A DNA stretch of 64,000 nt from UBA3006 sp036746695. Lineage in GTDB: Bacteria; Actinomycetota; Acidimicrobiia; Acidimicrobiales; Ilumatobacteraceae. Below the pieces are notes generated by a model. The model was not told the DNA's origin. It was given only the letters and a program-made list of their open reading frames with translations, and made no database searches. Positions 1 through 8,817 of this stretch are shown in pieces. The DNA is taken from NCBI GenBank assembly GCA_036746695.1, contig DAIODP010000001.1, positions 310,001 through 374,000 of the forward strand, given 5' to 3'. Position 1 is the first letter of the stretch. Every line of letters starts with the position of its first letter. A program made the translations under genes and the position numbers.

Positions 1-727
1 CGTATAACGTTTTCGACTTTGCATAGATAGTCGTCTCGGATGAGTTTTTATATTTCGCTGGGTCTGTGCTTCCCGGCAAGATTCGACCGCCGAATGCAAC
101 GGCCTCGCCGCCGTCGGTAAAAATTGGAAAAAGCACGCGAGCCCGAAACGAGTCTTGTGGTTTACCCCGCTTGTTGACAAAAGCCAATCCAACTTCTTTA
201 AGCAAGTCGATTGAAACGCCAATTTCACGACTCATTGCATCCCAGTCGTCTGGCGCCCATCCAATCTTGAATTGTCGTGCAACGTCACCCGACAAGCCTC
301 TGGCGCGAAGGTAGTCGCGGGCCTCCCTGGCATCTGGGCCTTGTAGTAACCGGTCGTGATACCAGTTGACTGCTGAATCCATTACTTCAACAAGCTGTTT
401 CCGACGCTGACGATCCTTACTTTGGCCACCAGTCGTATACGTCAATTGGATTCCGGCTTTACCGGCAAGCTGCTCTACAGCCCCAACAAAATCTAGATGC
501 TCGATCTCTTGAACGAACTTGAATACGTCGCCAGCCGCACCACAACCGAAACAGCGGTATCGCTTCGTTTCCTCGCGCACGTTGAACGAACCAGATTTCT
601 CGGCATGAAAAGGGCAAAGACCTACCCAGTTACGACCAACTCGTCTGAGTGGCATGTAGCCCTGCACCACATCCACCAGCGATACGGTGTCGCGGACTCG
701 CTCTATGTCGTCGTCAGCAATTGCCAC
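1..727 (-). CDS. dnaG: DNA primase DnaG (5' part, cut by window edge)
   Basis: DNA primase synthesises the RNA primers for chromosome replication. Reading leftwards from a GTG at 727, about 242 residues are visible. The N-terminus holds the CHC2 zinc finger with ligands C38, H41, C59 and C62 (CPFH ... CFGC). It is followed by the start of the catalytic core, including the family stretch FPIFTDGGEAVAFGGR and, at the edge, SSETTIYAKSKTLY. The GTG start is chosen because the homology begins immediately after it (IERVRDTVSLVDVVQGY) and no ATG or GTG lies in frame just upstream. The terC stop lies 10 bases upstream, so the two are probably co-transcribed. The C-terminal helicase-interaction domain is outside the window. 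Confidence 0.93.
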   Translation of the reverse strand, partial: MAIADDDIERVRDTVSLVDVVQGYMPLRRVGRNWVGLCPFHAEKSGSFNVREETKRYRCFGCGAAGDVFKFVQEIEHLDFVGAVEQLAGKAGIQLTYTTGGQSKDRQRRKQLVEVMDSAVNWYHDRLLQGPDAREARDYLRARGLSGDVARQFKIGWAPDDWDAMSREIGVSIDLLKEVGLAFVNKRGKPQDSFRARVLFPIFTDGGEAVAFGGRILPGSTDPAKYKNSSETTIYAKSKTLY

Positions 728-737
728 GCCCCGAAGG

Positions 738-1703
738 CTAGTGCTTACGATCCTTGCGGATAGAAGCCACAATGGCCACCGTCATGGTCAGCGTGATGAA
801 ACCGAGCGACCATGCTGTGGGCACGTGATACCAGTGAGCGACCGTCATCTTGATGCCCACATAGATGAGGAGCACCGAAATGGCGGGCTTCAAGTAGACG
901 AACCTGTCCTTGATGTCTGCAAACAGGAAGTACAGGGCGCGGAGACCCATGATCGCAAACGCGTTGGCGGCAAAAACAATGAATTGCTCGTTGCTCACGG
1001 CAAGCACTGCAGGTACCGAGTCGATTGCAAAGACGAGGTCGGATATCTCGATGACCACCAACACTGCGAGGAGCGGCGTGGCAAGACGCTTGCCGTTCTT
1101 TTTCGTGAACAGCTTCTGGCCGTCGAGTTCGTCCGTTGTTGGTACGAAGCGATGGAACAGCCGCATCGTGCGCGTGTCGGAAGGGTTGGCGTCGTCTTCA
1201 CCGCCATGGCGGAATACACCAACACCCGTGTAGATCAAGAACAAACCGAAGCCGATCAACACATAGTCAAATCGTTCGATGATGGCTACACCCAACACGA
1301 TAAATATGAAGCGCATAATCAACGCGCCGAAAATGCCCCAGAACAATGTGCGGTGCTGATACTGGCGCGGCACTTTGAAGTGGGTGAAGATCATTGCCCA
1401 AACGAAGACGTTGTCGACGCTGAGGCTCTTTTCAATGAGATAGCCGCTGATGTATTCGACTGCAGCTGCGCGCTCGAACATCCACCAAATAACAAAAGTA
1501 AAACCGACACCGATGCCAACCCATACGGCCGATTCGATGGCTGCTTCTTTTACGTGGGCAACGTGCGGCCGACGATGGACAACCAAAATATCGAACAGCA
1601 ACAGCGCGCCGATGACTCCAAGCAACATGTACCATCCCCACGGGGGAACGGTGATATCTACGAAATTATCTCTACCACTACCTGCTGCTACGAGATTGAA
1701 CAT
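738..1703 (-). CDS. TerC/Alx-family integral membrane protein
   Basis: A 321-residue polytopic membrane protein of the TerC family, whose members are linked to metal-ion (often manganese) homeostasis and export. Family hallmarks visible are an acidic residue in the first helix (LLFDILVVHRRPH), the block SLSVDNVFVWAMIF, and EISDLVFAIDSVPAVLAVS near two thirds of the length. These conserved aspartates within membrane segments are thought to form the ion path. About eight hydrophobic segments are evident. The start at 1703 gives MFNLVAAGSG; no strong Shine-Dalgarno is seen. The gene lies between ppdK and dnaG on the same strand with short gaps. The transported substrate cannot be read from sequence; the older name 'tellurium resistance' should not be taken literally. 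Confidence 0.88.
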   Translation of the reverse strand: MFNLVAAGSGRDNFVDITVPPWGWYMLLGVIGALLLFDILVVHRRPHVAHVKEAAIESAVWVGIGVGFTFVIWWMFERAAAVEYISGYLIEKSLSVDNVFVWAMIFTHFKVPRQYQHRTLFWGIFGALIMRFIFIVLGVAIIERFDYVLIGFGLFLIYTGVGVFRHGGEDDANPSDTRTMRLFHRFVPTTDELDGQKLFTKKNGKRLATPLLAVLVVIEISDLVFAIDSVPAVLAVSNEQFIVFAANAFAIMGLRALYFLFADIKDRFVYLKPAISVLLIYVGIKMTVAHWYHVPTAWSLGFITLTMTVAIVASIRKDRKH

Positions 1704-1742
1704 GTTGAAATTGCCAAGACCTTTCGGGTGTTGAACCGACTC

Positions 1743-4436
1743 CTATTTGGAATCTGTTGAGCTTCCCCCGATGATCGCTTGCGCGCACGCAAGTCGGGCT
1801 ATGGGAATACGATACGGCGAACACGAGACGTAGTCAAGTCCCGCCGCGTAAAACATGGCGATTGAGTCGGGGTCTCCCCCGTGTTCGCCACAGACCCCCA
1901 ACTTCAACGAACGTTTTGTTTTCCGGCCGCGCTTTACAGCCATCCGAACTAGTTCGCCCACACCAACAACATCTATTGACTCGAATGGGTTGCGCTTCAG
2001 CAAACCCGCGGCCAAATACTGTGGCATCAATCGGCTTTCCACATCATCTCGGCTGAATCCAAACGTCATCTGTGTGAGGTCGTTCGTTCCAAAACTGAAA
2101 AAATCGCTGACCTCGGCTAATTCATTTGCAACCAGCGCAGCTCGTGGCGTTTCAATCATCGTGCCGATTGTCACCTTTGGACGGGAAATCTTTCGAGCTT
2201 TTCCAGCCTGCTTATCTGGGGTCGTTCGCGGCAAGCGGGCATGTTGAACAATTGCCTCTTCTACCCAGCTGCGCGCAAGAGTCAACTCCTCTTTCGTGGT
2301 TACGAGAGGAATCATGATTTCGATGATTGGCTGGAAACCCTCGTTGGCAACAACGTCTGCTGCTGTCAATAATGCGCTCACCTGCATTGCATACAAGCCT
2401 GGTTTCAGCACGCCAAGTCGAACACCACGTGTGCCTAGCATCGGGTTTACTTCAGACCACGCATGCGCGGCGTCGAGCAGCTTCTGTTCTTGAGCGGTGA
2501 GTTCACCCAAGGCCTGCTTGCTTTCAAGTGCACCAACACGTGGCAGAAATTCGTGAAGTGGTGGATCGAGCAGACGCACCGTCACTGGAAGCCCACTCAT
2601 TGTCCGTAACAATGCAACGAAGTCGGTTGTCTGCACTTCGCGCAGTGCTTCCAATGCGATTGACTCTTCTTCGGGTGTCTCGGCAAGAATCATTTGACGA
2701 ACGACGGGCAACCGATCCGGTGCAAGAAACATGTGCTCGGTTCGGCAGAGCCCGATACCTTCGGCCCCGAATTGGCGAGCCATTTCGGCATCTTGTTGGT
2801 TATCGGCATTGGCCCTTACTGCCATCTTGCCCTTGCGCACCTCATCGGCCCATTTCACAATGGTATGAAAATCCTTGGTTGGCTCTGCGGCTACCAACTC
2901 GGTTGCACCAAGCATTACCTCACCCGTTGTGCCGTCTAACGAAATGATGTCGCCCTCTCGCACAATTGTTGAACCAACTGCAAACTGTTTGCCGTCGATC
3001 ATCACCGTTTCGGCCCCCACGACGGCAGGTGTGCCCCAACCTCGCGCGACCACTGCTGCGTGACTGACTAACCCACCCCGTGTGGTGAGGATGCCCCGAG
3101 CAACCATCATTCCGTGCACATCGTCTGGGCTGGTTTCGCCACGCACCAAGATCACTGCTTCGCCTCGGGCCACTGCCTTCTCGGCATCACCTGCGGAGAA
3201 ATACACCTTCCCTACCGCGGCACCGGGTGACGCCGCCAGTCCAATAGCAATCGCTCGACTCTTATTGACGAATTGGGGGTGCATGACTTGGTCGAGATGA
3301 TCTGCGTTCACGCGCATCAACGCTTCTCGTTTGGAAATCTTCCAGGCCGCTTTTCCAGATCCGGTTGGCTTCGTCATATCGACAGCCATCTTCAACGCTG
3401 CGGCACCCGTGCGTTTACCCACGCGAGTCTGCAACATCCAAAGCTTTCCTTGTTCAATCGTAAATTCGGTGTCACACATGTCTTTGTAATGTCGCTCGAG
3501 CCGAGAAAAGATCACCATCAGCTCGTCATGCACCTGTGGAAACTTCCGACGCAAGGCATCAAGGTTTTCGGTGTTGCGAATGCCCGCAACCACATCTTCG
3601 CCCTGGGCGTTGACAAGGAAATCGCCGTATGGTTTGCTTTCGCCGGTGGCAGCGTTGCGAGTAAACCCCACCCCCGTACCCGAATTGTCGTCTCGATTTC
3701 CAAACACCATTGCCTGAATGTTGACTGCCGTTCCCAAGTCGTGGCTTATTTTTTCGCGCACACGATAGGCAATGGCACGGGCACCGTTCCACGAGCGGAA
3801 CACGGCCTCCACGGCGCCCCGCAGTTGTTTCATTGGGTCTTGCGGAAAATCCCTACCTGTGGATTGTTTGACAACGGACTTATATGTTTCGCACAAGTCG
3901 CGCAGAACAGACGCAGGAAGTTCGGCGTCAGAGGAAACACCTGCGTTTGACTTAGCAAGAACAAACGGATGCTCGAATTTGTCGCCGTCGATGCCCAGCA
4001 CAATTCGTCCGTACATAGAAATGAAACGTCGGTAACTATCAAACGCGAAGCGTTCATTAGTCGTAGATTCGGCAAGCCCGACGACGCTTACATCGTTTAA
4101 GCCAAGGTTGAGAACAGTGTCCATCATTCCTGGCATCGAGAACTTGGCACCAGATCGGACCGAGACCAACAGCGGTCGATGTGGGTCGCCCAGTTTGGCA
4201 TCCATCTTTTTCTCCAAAAGTGCAACTTGTTGCAGCAACTCGGCATCAAGTGTCTTTGGCCAGCCACCCTTCATGTATCCCCTGCAGGCGTCAGTGGTGA
4301 CCGTAAAGCCGTGAGGTACAGGCAGCTTGAGCACGCTCGTCATTTCTGCCAAGTTTGCGCCCTTGCCGCCGAGCAAATCCTTCATCTCCATCGGTGCTTT
4401 ACGATGTTTATGATCAAATGAAAAAACTAGCGGCAT
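1743..4436 (-). CDS. ppdK: Pyruvate, phosphate dikinase
   Basis: An 897-residue cytosolic enzyme that interconverts pyruvate + ATP + Pi with PEP + AMP + PPi. The full domain order is visible: an N-terminal ATP-grasp-like nucleotide domain (GGKGANLAEM near residue 23; SVRSGAKFSMPGMMDTVLNL near 92-111), the phosphohistidine swivel domain (GGLVSHAAVVARGWG, catalytic His near 459), and a C-terminal PEP/pyruvate TIM barrel ending with the LGVCGEHGGDP catalytic-cysteine motif. Length is typical. The residue two before the catalytic His is Val, where plant PPDK carries its regulatory Thr. The gene follows the ygfZ-like gene with a 40-base gap and precedes terC. It gives a reversible link between glycolysis and gluconeogenesis. 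Confidence 0.96.
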   Translation of the reverse strand: MPLVFSFDHKHRKAPMEMKDLLGGKGANLAEMTSVLKLPVPHGFTVTTDACRGYMKGGWPKTLDAELLQQVALLEKKMDAKLGDPHRPLLVSVRSGAKFSMPGMMDTVLNLGLNDVSVVGLAESTTNERFAFDSYRRFISMYGRIVLGIDGDKFEHPFVLAKSNAGVSSDAELPASVLRDLCETYKSVVKQSTGRDFPQDPMKQLRGAVEAVFRSWNGARAIAYRVREKISHDLGTAVNIQAMVFGNRDDNSGTGVGFTRNAATGESKPYGDFLVNAQGEDVVAGIRNTENLDALRRKFPQVHDELMVIFSRLERHYKDMCDTEFTIEQGKLWMLQTRVGKRTGAAALKMAVDMTKPTGSGKAAWKISKREALMRVNADHLDQVMHPQFVNKSRAIAIGLAASPGAAVGKVYFSAGDAEKAVARGEAVILVRGETSPDDVHGMMVARGILTTRGGLVSHAAVVARGWGTPAVVGAETVMIDGKQFAVGSTIVREGDIISLDGTTGEVMLGATELVAAEPTKDFHTIVKWADEVRKGKMAVRANADNQQDAEMARQFGAEGIGLCRTEHMFLAPDRLPVVRQMILAETPEEESIALEALREVQTTDFVALLRTMSGLPVTVRLLDPPLHEFLPRVGALESKQALGELTAQEQKLLDAAHAWSEVNPMLGTRGVRLGVLKPGLYAMQVSALLTAADVVANEGFQPIIEIMIPLVTTKEELTLARSWVEEAIVQHARLPRTTPDKQAGKARKISRPKVTIGTMIETPRAALVANELAEVSDFFSFGTNDLTQMTFGFSRDDVESRLMPQYLAAGLLKRNPFESIDVVGVGELVRMAVKRGRKTKRSLKLGVCGEHGGDPDSIAMFYAAGLDYVSCSPYRIPIARLACAQAIIGGSSTDSK

Positions 4437-4476
4437 TCGTCTACCTTACGCCTCTTGCAGATGTGGCAGCAAAGAG

Positions 4477-5241
4477 CTACGCGAGAACACTTCCTCGCTT
4501 TATCAACGCAATCGCCTGAGTGCCAGCAACAGTTGTGTAGGTGCCAACTATTACACCATTGACAACCACGTCGGCGCCCGCCGCTGCATCAATTGGGCAA
4601 TCTATACGCGTCAGCATGCGCGGCGCCGTTGAACCTCGTGAATCCATGCGTTCAACAAGTTCTTGGCCGGGATAGCAACCCTTAGTGAAACTGACGGCGC
4701 ACTCGACGATGCCAGTTTCTGCCGGAATCATGTCGGTAGAAATGTCGACGCCCATGATCGGCCACATGGCAGCGACACGTGCTGCAGTGAACTGCTCGGT
4801 GGTTCCCTGTGGAATGGTTTTAGGCAACGTGAGTGCAGGCGAGAAAATGTCTACTGCAGTGCCGTCTGCGCGCCATGCGGCAAGCGAGCCATCTATGGCG
4901 GTGCCCCCACAATTGCGAACGGCTCGCCAAGTTTGTTGCTGCAAGTCCAAGTCGGCATTTACTCGAATCTTGAAACGCTTCAATCGGGTAACCACGCTCT
5001 CACCAAAGCCGGCTTCCGTATCCAGCACAAACCGATCGTTTGCCGCGCACGATACGCGAAGCAGAGCATCAATCTTGCCAGTCGGCTGCAGCACGAACGA
5101 TGCATGCACATCACCTGGCTGCATGGTTTCTATGTTTTGGCTGAGCTGCGAATGCAGATACTTTCGTGCATCAGAGCCCGTGACTGTGACGACATCGCGA
5201 ACGATTGACACCCAAAATGCACTCGATGCGGAATCAACCAT
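4477..5241 (-). CDS. ygfZ: YgfZ/GcvT-family folate-binding protein
   Basis: A 254-residue relative of the glycine-cleavage T protein. The diagnostic YgfZ signature is present as KGCYPGQE, in which the cysteine is essential in the E. coli protein. YgfZ is a tetrahydrofolate-dependent factor needed for assembly or repair of certain iron-sulfur enzymes. The N-terminal half matches the GcvT fold (VTGSDARKYLHSQLSQNI, then LQPTGKIDALLRV). The start overlaps the end of trpE by eight bases, so the two are translationally coupled. The link to trpE is probably just operon packing. The role is inferred from the family. Confidence 0.88.
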   Translation of the reverse strand: MVDSASSAFWVSIVRDVVTVTGSDARKYLHSQLSQNIETMQPGDVHASFVLQPTGKIDALLRVSCAANDRFVLDTEAGFGESVVTRLKRFKIRVNADLDLQQQTWRAVRNCGGTAIDGSLAAWRADGTAVDIFSPALTLPKTIPQGTTEQFTAARVAAMWPIMGVDISTDMIPAETGIVECAVSFTKGCYPGQELVERMDSRGSTAPRMLTRIDCPIDAAAGADVVVNGVIVGTYTTVAGTQAIALIKRGSVLA

Positions 5242-6742
5242 TGGCTTGCCGAGCGGCGGTCATCCTGCGGGCTGCGGGTATGGCCGCAAGTAATGCCGCT
5301 ACCTTGTTGTGGCATTCCAGATCTTCGTCTTCGGGAACGCTGTCGGCGACAATGCCCGCACCCGCCTGCAAGACTGCGCCCTTCGGCCCAACAAACATCG
5401 TTCGAATAGCAATGGCCGTATCGAGATTGCCGGAAAAATCGACGTAGCCAATGGTGCCTGCATACGGCCCTCGACGCACAGGTTCGAGTTCGTCGATGAT
5501 TTCCATGGCCCTTACCTTCGGCGCACCACTGACCGTGCCAGCAGGAAGCGTTGCGCGAAGGACGTCAATTGGTCCGAGCCCTTCTCGTAGTTGCCCTGTC
5601 ACCTGAGAAGTGAGATGCATGACATGGCTGTACAACTCGAGCGACATCAATTCTTCAACCTTCACTGTGCCAAACTGCGCCACTCGACCAACGTCATTTC
5701 GTGCTAGATCAACCAGCATGATGTGTTCGGCAACCTCCTTAGGGTGCTCGCGCAATTCTGCCGCGAGCTTCTTATCGTGTTCATCATCTAAACCACGTTT
5801 ACGAGTGCCGGCAATTGGACGACTTGTAACTTTGCCATCACGCAACTGCACCATCGGCTCCGGCGAACTGCCGACGATGGTAATGCTGTTGTGCTTCATG
5901 TAGTACATGTAAGGGCTTGGGTTAACTTGCCGCAGCACCCTATAAAAGTCGAATGGGTCTGCGCCAAGTTGAATATCAAACCGTTGCGAAAGCACGACCT
6001 GGAAAATGTCTCCCGCTTTGATGTGCTCTTTCGCTGCTTCAACAGCAGTCTGAAACGAACTTCCTTTGGGTACATCACGTGCCGGCTTGGAATCTGTAGC
6101 GAGTGGTGGTTCAACTGCAACATATGCAAGGGGCTGAGTCAGGTCGTTGACAGCCGCGTGGATGCGCTCAATCGCGGCATCGTATGCGGCATCAATCTCG
6201 ACCGAGTTTTGATCGACAAGGGGAACACTTTCCAAGACATAGGCGCGCTGACGCCAGTGGTCGAAGGCGACGAGCGAACCAATCATGCTGACAACCGCAT
6301 CGGGAAATTCGTGGATATCGCGGGGAGCATTCGGAAGGTTTTCTATTTCGCGGACTACGTCGTAGCCGAGGAAGCCCATGAGACCACCCTGCAAAGGTGG
6401 CAGCCCCTCCATTTCTGGTGCTTTATATATAGACAGCAGCGACTCCATCGCGCCAAGCATGCCTTTATCGAAGTTGATTCCCTCCGGGACCGCACCGGAA
6501 ACAACCATGTTTCCGTTGCGCATTTGCAGCGTTGCCAATGCGTTACGTCCGACAAATGAGTAGCGACTCCAACTGCCCCCATGCTCTACCGACTCGAGCA
6601 GGAACCCGGGCTTGTCCCCCACCAACTTCATGTAGGCGGCGACAGGTGTTTCTACGTCGGCAAGAATCTCTGTCCACACCGGGACAACAGTGAAGTTGAC
6701 CGAAAGAAAATGGAAATCTTGGCGTGAAGGGAAGATCTGCAT
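5234..6742 (-). CDS. trpE: Anthranilate synthase component I
   Basis: A 502-residue chorismate-using enzyme that makes anthranilate with glutamine-derived ammonia, the first committed step of tryptophan synthesis. The N-terminal domain has the LLES element (residues about 48-51) that binds the feedback inhibitor tryptophan, so allosteric inhibition is likely. The C-terminal chorismate-binding domain shows SSPEPMVQL, RPIAGTRKRG, HIMLVDLARNDVGRV and the final GAGIVADSVPEDE. The glutamine amidotransferase subunit (trpG) is not in the window. The start codon shares one base with the stop of the 79-residue ORF upstream. No leader peptide with tandem Trp codons is visible before it. Confidence 0.95.
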   Translation of the reverse strand: MQIFPSRQDFHFLSVNFTVVPVWTEILADVETPVAAYMKLVGDKPGFLLESVEHGGSWSRYSFVGRNALATLQMRNGNMVVSGAVPEGINFDKGMLGAMESLLSIYKAPEMEGLPPLQGGLMGFLGYDVVREIENLPNAPRDIHEFPDAVVSMIGSLVAFDHWRQRAYVLESVPLVDQNSVEIDAAYDAAIERIHAAVNDLTQPLAYVAVEPPLATDSKPARDVPKGSSFQTAVEAAKEHIKAGDIFQVVLSQRFDIQLGADPFDFYRVLRQVNPSPYMYYMKHNSITIVGSSPEPMVQLRDGKVTSRPIAGTRKRGLDDEHDKKLAAELREHPKEVAEHIMLVDLARNDVGRVAQFGTVKVEELMSLELYSHVMHLTSQVTGQLREGLGPIDVLRATLPAGTVSGAPKVRAMEIIDELEPVRRGPYAGTIGYVDFSGNLDTAIAIRTMFVGPKGAVLQAGAGIVADSVPEDEDLECHNKVAALLAAIPAARRMTAARQANG

Positions 6743-6981
6743 TAGCGGCCCTGTCTCGATGCACGGAGCACGAGGCGCAACGCTGTATTTACGCCGCGTT
6801 CGGCTTCATAGATTGCGGTTAACAAGTCGTCGCCTGCATCGGCATTGTTTGGGTCTCGGATAGCCATTGCTCGCGACTGCGCAAGTGCACTGAGCCTTTC
6901 ACGCGAGCGCTCCAGTGTGTCGACAAGAGCAGATAGCTCGGCCCGCGTACTGGCGGTGTTTCCAGAAATGTCAGCAGGCAT
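6742..6981 (-). CDS. Small coiled-coil protein of unknown function
   Basis: A 79-residue, charged, mostly helical ORF with no family I recognise. It has heptad-like stretches (LSALVDTLERSRERLSALAQ) and a C-terminal helix, and no signal peptide or membrane segment. Its stop codon overlaps the trpE ATG by one base (TAATG on the minus strand), the arrangement expected for a real, translationally coupled gene. It could be a small regulator or a structural partner; nothing in the sequence decides this. It is the first gene of the trpE-ygfZ-ppdK run, downstream of two hairpins that probably end nth transcription. Confidence 0.6.
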   Translation of the reverse strand: MPADISGNTASTRAELSALVDTLERSRERLSALAQSRAMAIRDPNNADAGDDLLTAIYEAERGVNTALRLVLRASRQGR

Positions 6982-7043
6982 CGCTGCATCTTAGACGCGA
7001 GCCTTGCACGTTGTACTGACGAATAAACCAGACAAATGACAAA

Positions 7044-7059
7044 GGCCCCGTGAGGGGCC
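7044..7059 (-). terminator. Likely transcription terminator hairpin after nth
   Basis: A perfect 6-bp GC stem (GGCCCC/GGGGCC) with a 4-base loop. Read on the minus strand it is followed by TTTGTCATTTG, a weak U-rich tail. It lies about 85 bases past the nth stop and before the 79-residue ORF, which suits a terminator separating the two units. Confidence 0.55.
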
Positions 7060-7098
7060 CTTGGCACGCGATCTCAGGCGGCGGACCCGAGACCAGCA

Positions 7099-7126
7099 TC
7101 GCGCGAAAGCGAAACGCCTCGCGCGA
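7099..7126. repeat. Two copies of palindrome TCGCGCGA, potential hairpin
   Basis: TCGCGCGA occurs at 7099-7106 and again at 7119-7126. Each copy is self-complementary, so the pair can also form one 8-bp stem with a 12-base loop. It sits just past the nth stop codon and may act as a processing signal or auxiliary terminator. Confidence 0.45.
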
Positions 7127-7143
7127 ATGCACAATGTAACGGC

Positions 7144-7866
7144 TTAGCGAGCTTTTTTAACTGCGGGCTTTTTGGATCCTGCCGATTTTGCCATTTTTGA
7201 TCTTGGAAGCTCAGAGGATGGGCAGATGTCGGCGAACTCGCACACTTGGCATTGCGGCTTCTTCGCATCGCAGACTCGCCTTCCGTGCAGGATCAATCGA
7301 AGACCAAATCCGCCCCATTCCTGCGGTGGGAACATTGCATTGAGTGCGTACTCCACCTTCACTGGGTCTTCTTCTTTGGTTAAACCAAGCCTTCGAGACA
7401 GGCGTCCAACGTGCGTGTCAACCGCCAAGCCAGGCAAGTCAAAGACCACGCTTCGCAAAACGTTGGCTGTCTTGCGCCCCACGCCAGGCAACGTGATCAA
7501 ATCCTCGATTGCTGTTGGCACTTCTCCACCAAATCTGTCGACAACACCACGAGCCATACCAACGAGGTTTTTTGCCTTTGTTTGGTAGAAGCCTGTTGAG
7601 CGGACCAACTCCTCCACCCTCTCAACATTGGCTACCGAAAGTTTCTCGGCGGTAGGAAACTCGGCGAAGAGCGCCGGCGTCACCATATTTACTCGCGCAT
7701 CAGTGCACTGCGCCGAAAGAATCGTTGCCGCGAGCAACTGAAAGGCGCTGTCATGAGTGAGCTCACAAATTGCTTCTGGATAAATCACCTTTAATCGCTT
7801 CAACACTTCGGTTGCTCGATCGGCAATTTTCTTATTCACCTTTACTGTTGCCACAGGTGCGAACAC
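7144..7866 (-). CDS. nth: Endonuclease III
   Basis: A 240-residue DNA glycosylase/AP lyase that removes oxidised pyrimidines in base-excision repair. The helix-hairpin-helix LPGVGRKTANV carries the catalytic lysine (about K132), and VDTHVGRL carries the catalytic aspartate (about D150). The 4Fe-4S loop C-X6-C-X2-C-X5-C is intact at about C199, C206, C209 and C215. A lysine-rich tail follows the cluster (AGSKKPAVKKAR), similar to basic tails seen in some actinobacterial DNA-binding proteins. It is divergent from mshD with only 30 bases between the starts, so their promoters must overlap. Confidence 0.96.
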   Translation of the reverse strand: MFAPVATVKVNKKIADRATEVLKRLKVIYPEAICELTHDSAFQLLAATILSAQCTDARVNMVTPALFAEFPTAEKLSVANVERVEELVRSTGFYQTKAKNLVGMARGVVDRFGGEVPTAIEDLITLPGVGRKTANVLRSVVFDLPGLAVDTHVGRLSRRLGLTKEEDPVKVEYALNAMFPPQEWGGFGLRLILHGRRVCDAKKPQCQVCEFADICPSSELPRSKMAKSAGSKKPAVKKAR

Positions 7867-7896
7867 TAGCCATCCAGCACGGATATCCTGACACCC

Positions 7897-8808
7897 ATGT
7901 CGCTCACCATCATTCAGCGCCGCGCAGGCGCCGAGCTGGCTGAGGCAATGTCAGACATCGACTCGTTACTCGAAGCCGTCGAGCGCGCAGACGGCCAACG
8001 GCCACTTTCCGATCACATGTGGCTCGACCTGCGCCAGGGCGGCCGCCCAGGGTTTGCTGGTTTGCTCGGCATACAAGGCGACCACGACCACCTCGTTGCG
8101 TACTGCCAAGTTTCGCGCGGCAACGAATCTTGGTCGCTCGACTTGGTTGTTCACCCACACCATCGATACGAGATGACCACCATTGGCCCACAGATGCTGC
8201 GCGCTGCAATCAACATCATTCAGGCTGAAGGTGGCGGCCACGTTCATTGGTGGGTATTTGAACCAACCCCCACGTACACCAACCTTGCTGCCGACATTGG
8301 TTTGTCGCCAGGCCGAACCTTGTTGCAACTTCGTGTACAACTTCCGCTCAAGCAATCAACCGACATTGAAACATGTGCCTTTCGTGTAGGCAAAGACGAA
8401 GCCCAGTGGCTGGAGGTAAACAACCGAGCGTTTGCAGACCACCCCGAGCAAGGCCATTGGTCTACCGAAACACTTGCCTCTCGCTTTGCAACTAGATGGT
8501 TCAACCCCAAAGGCTTGCTACTGCATCACGAACATGACCAACTTGCAGGATTCTGCTGGACCAAACTCCACACCGACACCACGCCGCACCTGGGTGAAAT
8601 TTATGTCGTCGCCGTAGACCCCGCGTTTGCTCGACGCGGTTTGGGGCGCGCACTAACTATTGCTGGCCTGCAACACCTCTCGGCAGAAGGTGCCCCTGTT
8701 GGCATGCTGTACGTTGCGGCCGACAATCTTGCTGCACTTTCGCTCTACCGCTCGCTGGGGTTTACCACACATCACACCCAACGAGCTTTTGTTGGCGACG
8801 TCAAGTAG
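7897..8808 (+). CDS. mshD: Mycothiol synthase
   Basis: A 303-residue protein with two GNAT folds. The C-terminal one carries the acetyl-CoA-binding signature RRGLGRALT and the family blocks NNRAFADHPEQG, LGEIYVVAVDP and GMLYVAADNLAALSLYRSLGF. MshD acetylates Cys-GlcN-Ins in the last step of mycothiol synthesis; mycothiol is the main low-molecular-weight thiol of Actinobacteria. The match to these motifs makes it more specific than a generic acetyltransferase. It leads the mshD-pepF-rlmN run on the plus strand, with nine bases before pepF. It is one of the strongest taxonomic markers in the window. Confidence 0.93.
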   Translation: MSLTIIQRRAGAELAEAMSDIDSLLEAVERADGQRPLSDHMWLDLRQGGRPGFAGLLGIQGDHDHLVAYCQVSRGNESWSLDLVVHPHHRYEMTTIGPQMLRAAINIIQAEGGGHVHWWVFEPTPTYTNLAADIGLSPGRTLLQLRVQLPLKQSTDIETCAFRVGKDEAQWLEVNNRAFADHPEQGHWSTETLASRFATRWFNPKGLLLHHEHDQLAGFCWTKLHTDTTPHLGEIYVVAVDPAFARRGLGRALTIAGLQHLSAEGAPVGMLYVAADNLAALSLYRSLGFTTHHTQRAFVGDVK

Positions 8809-8817
8809 TTTTTCAGC

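Noticed and set aside
687..1760. A long plus-strand open frame opposite terC
   Set aside because: It is antisense to a clear TerC gene, has no recognisable domain, and is histidine/aspartate/glutamine-rich as expected from reading the complement of a membrane-protein gene.
3273..3950. Plus-strand frame of about 225 codons inside ppdK
   Set aside because: It is antisense to the conserved ppdK catalytic region and shows no family signal.
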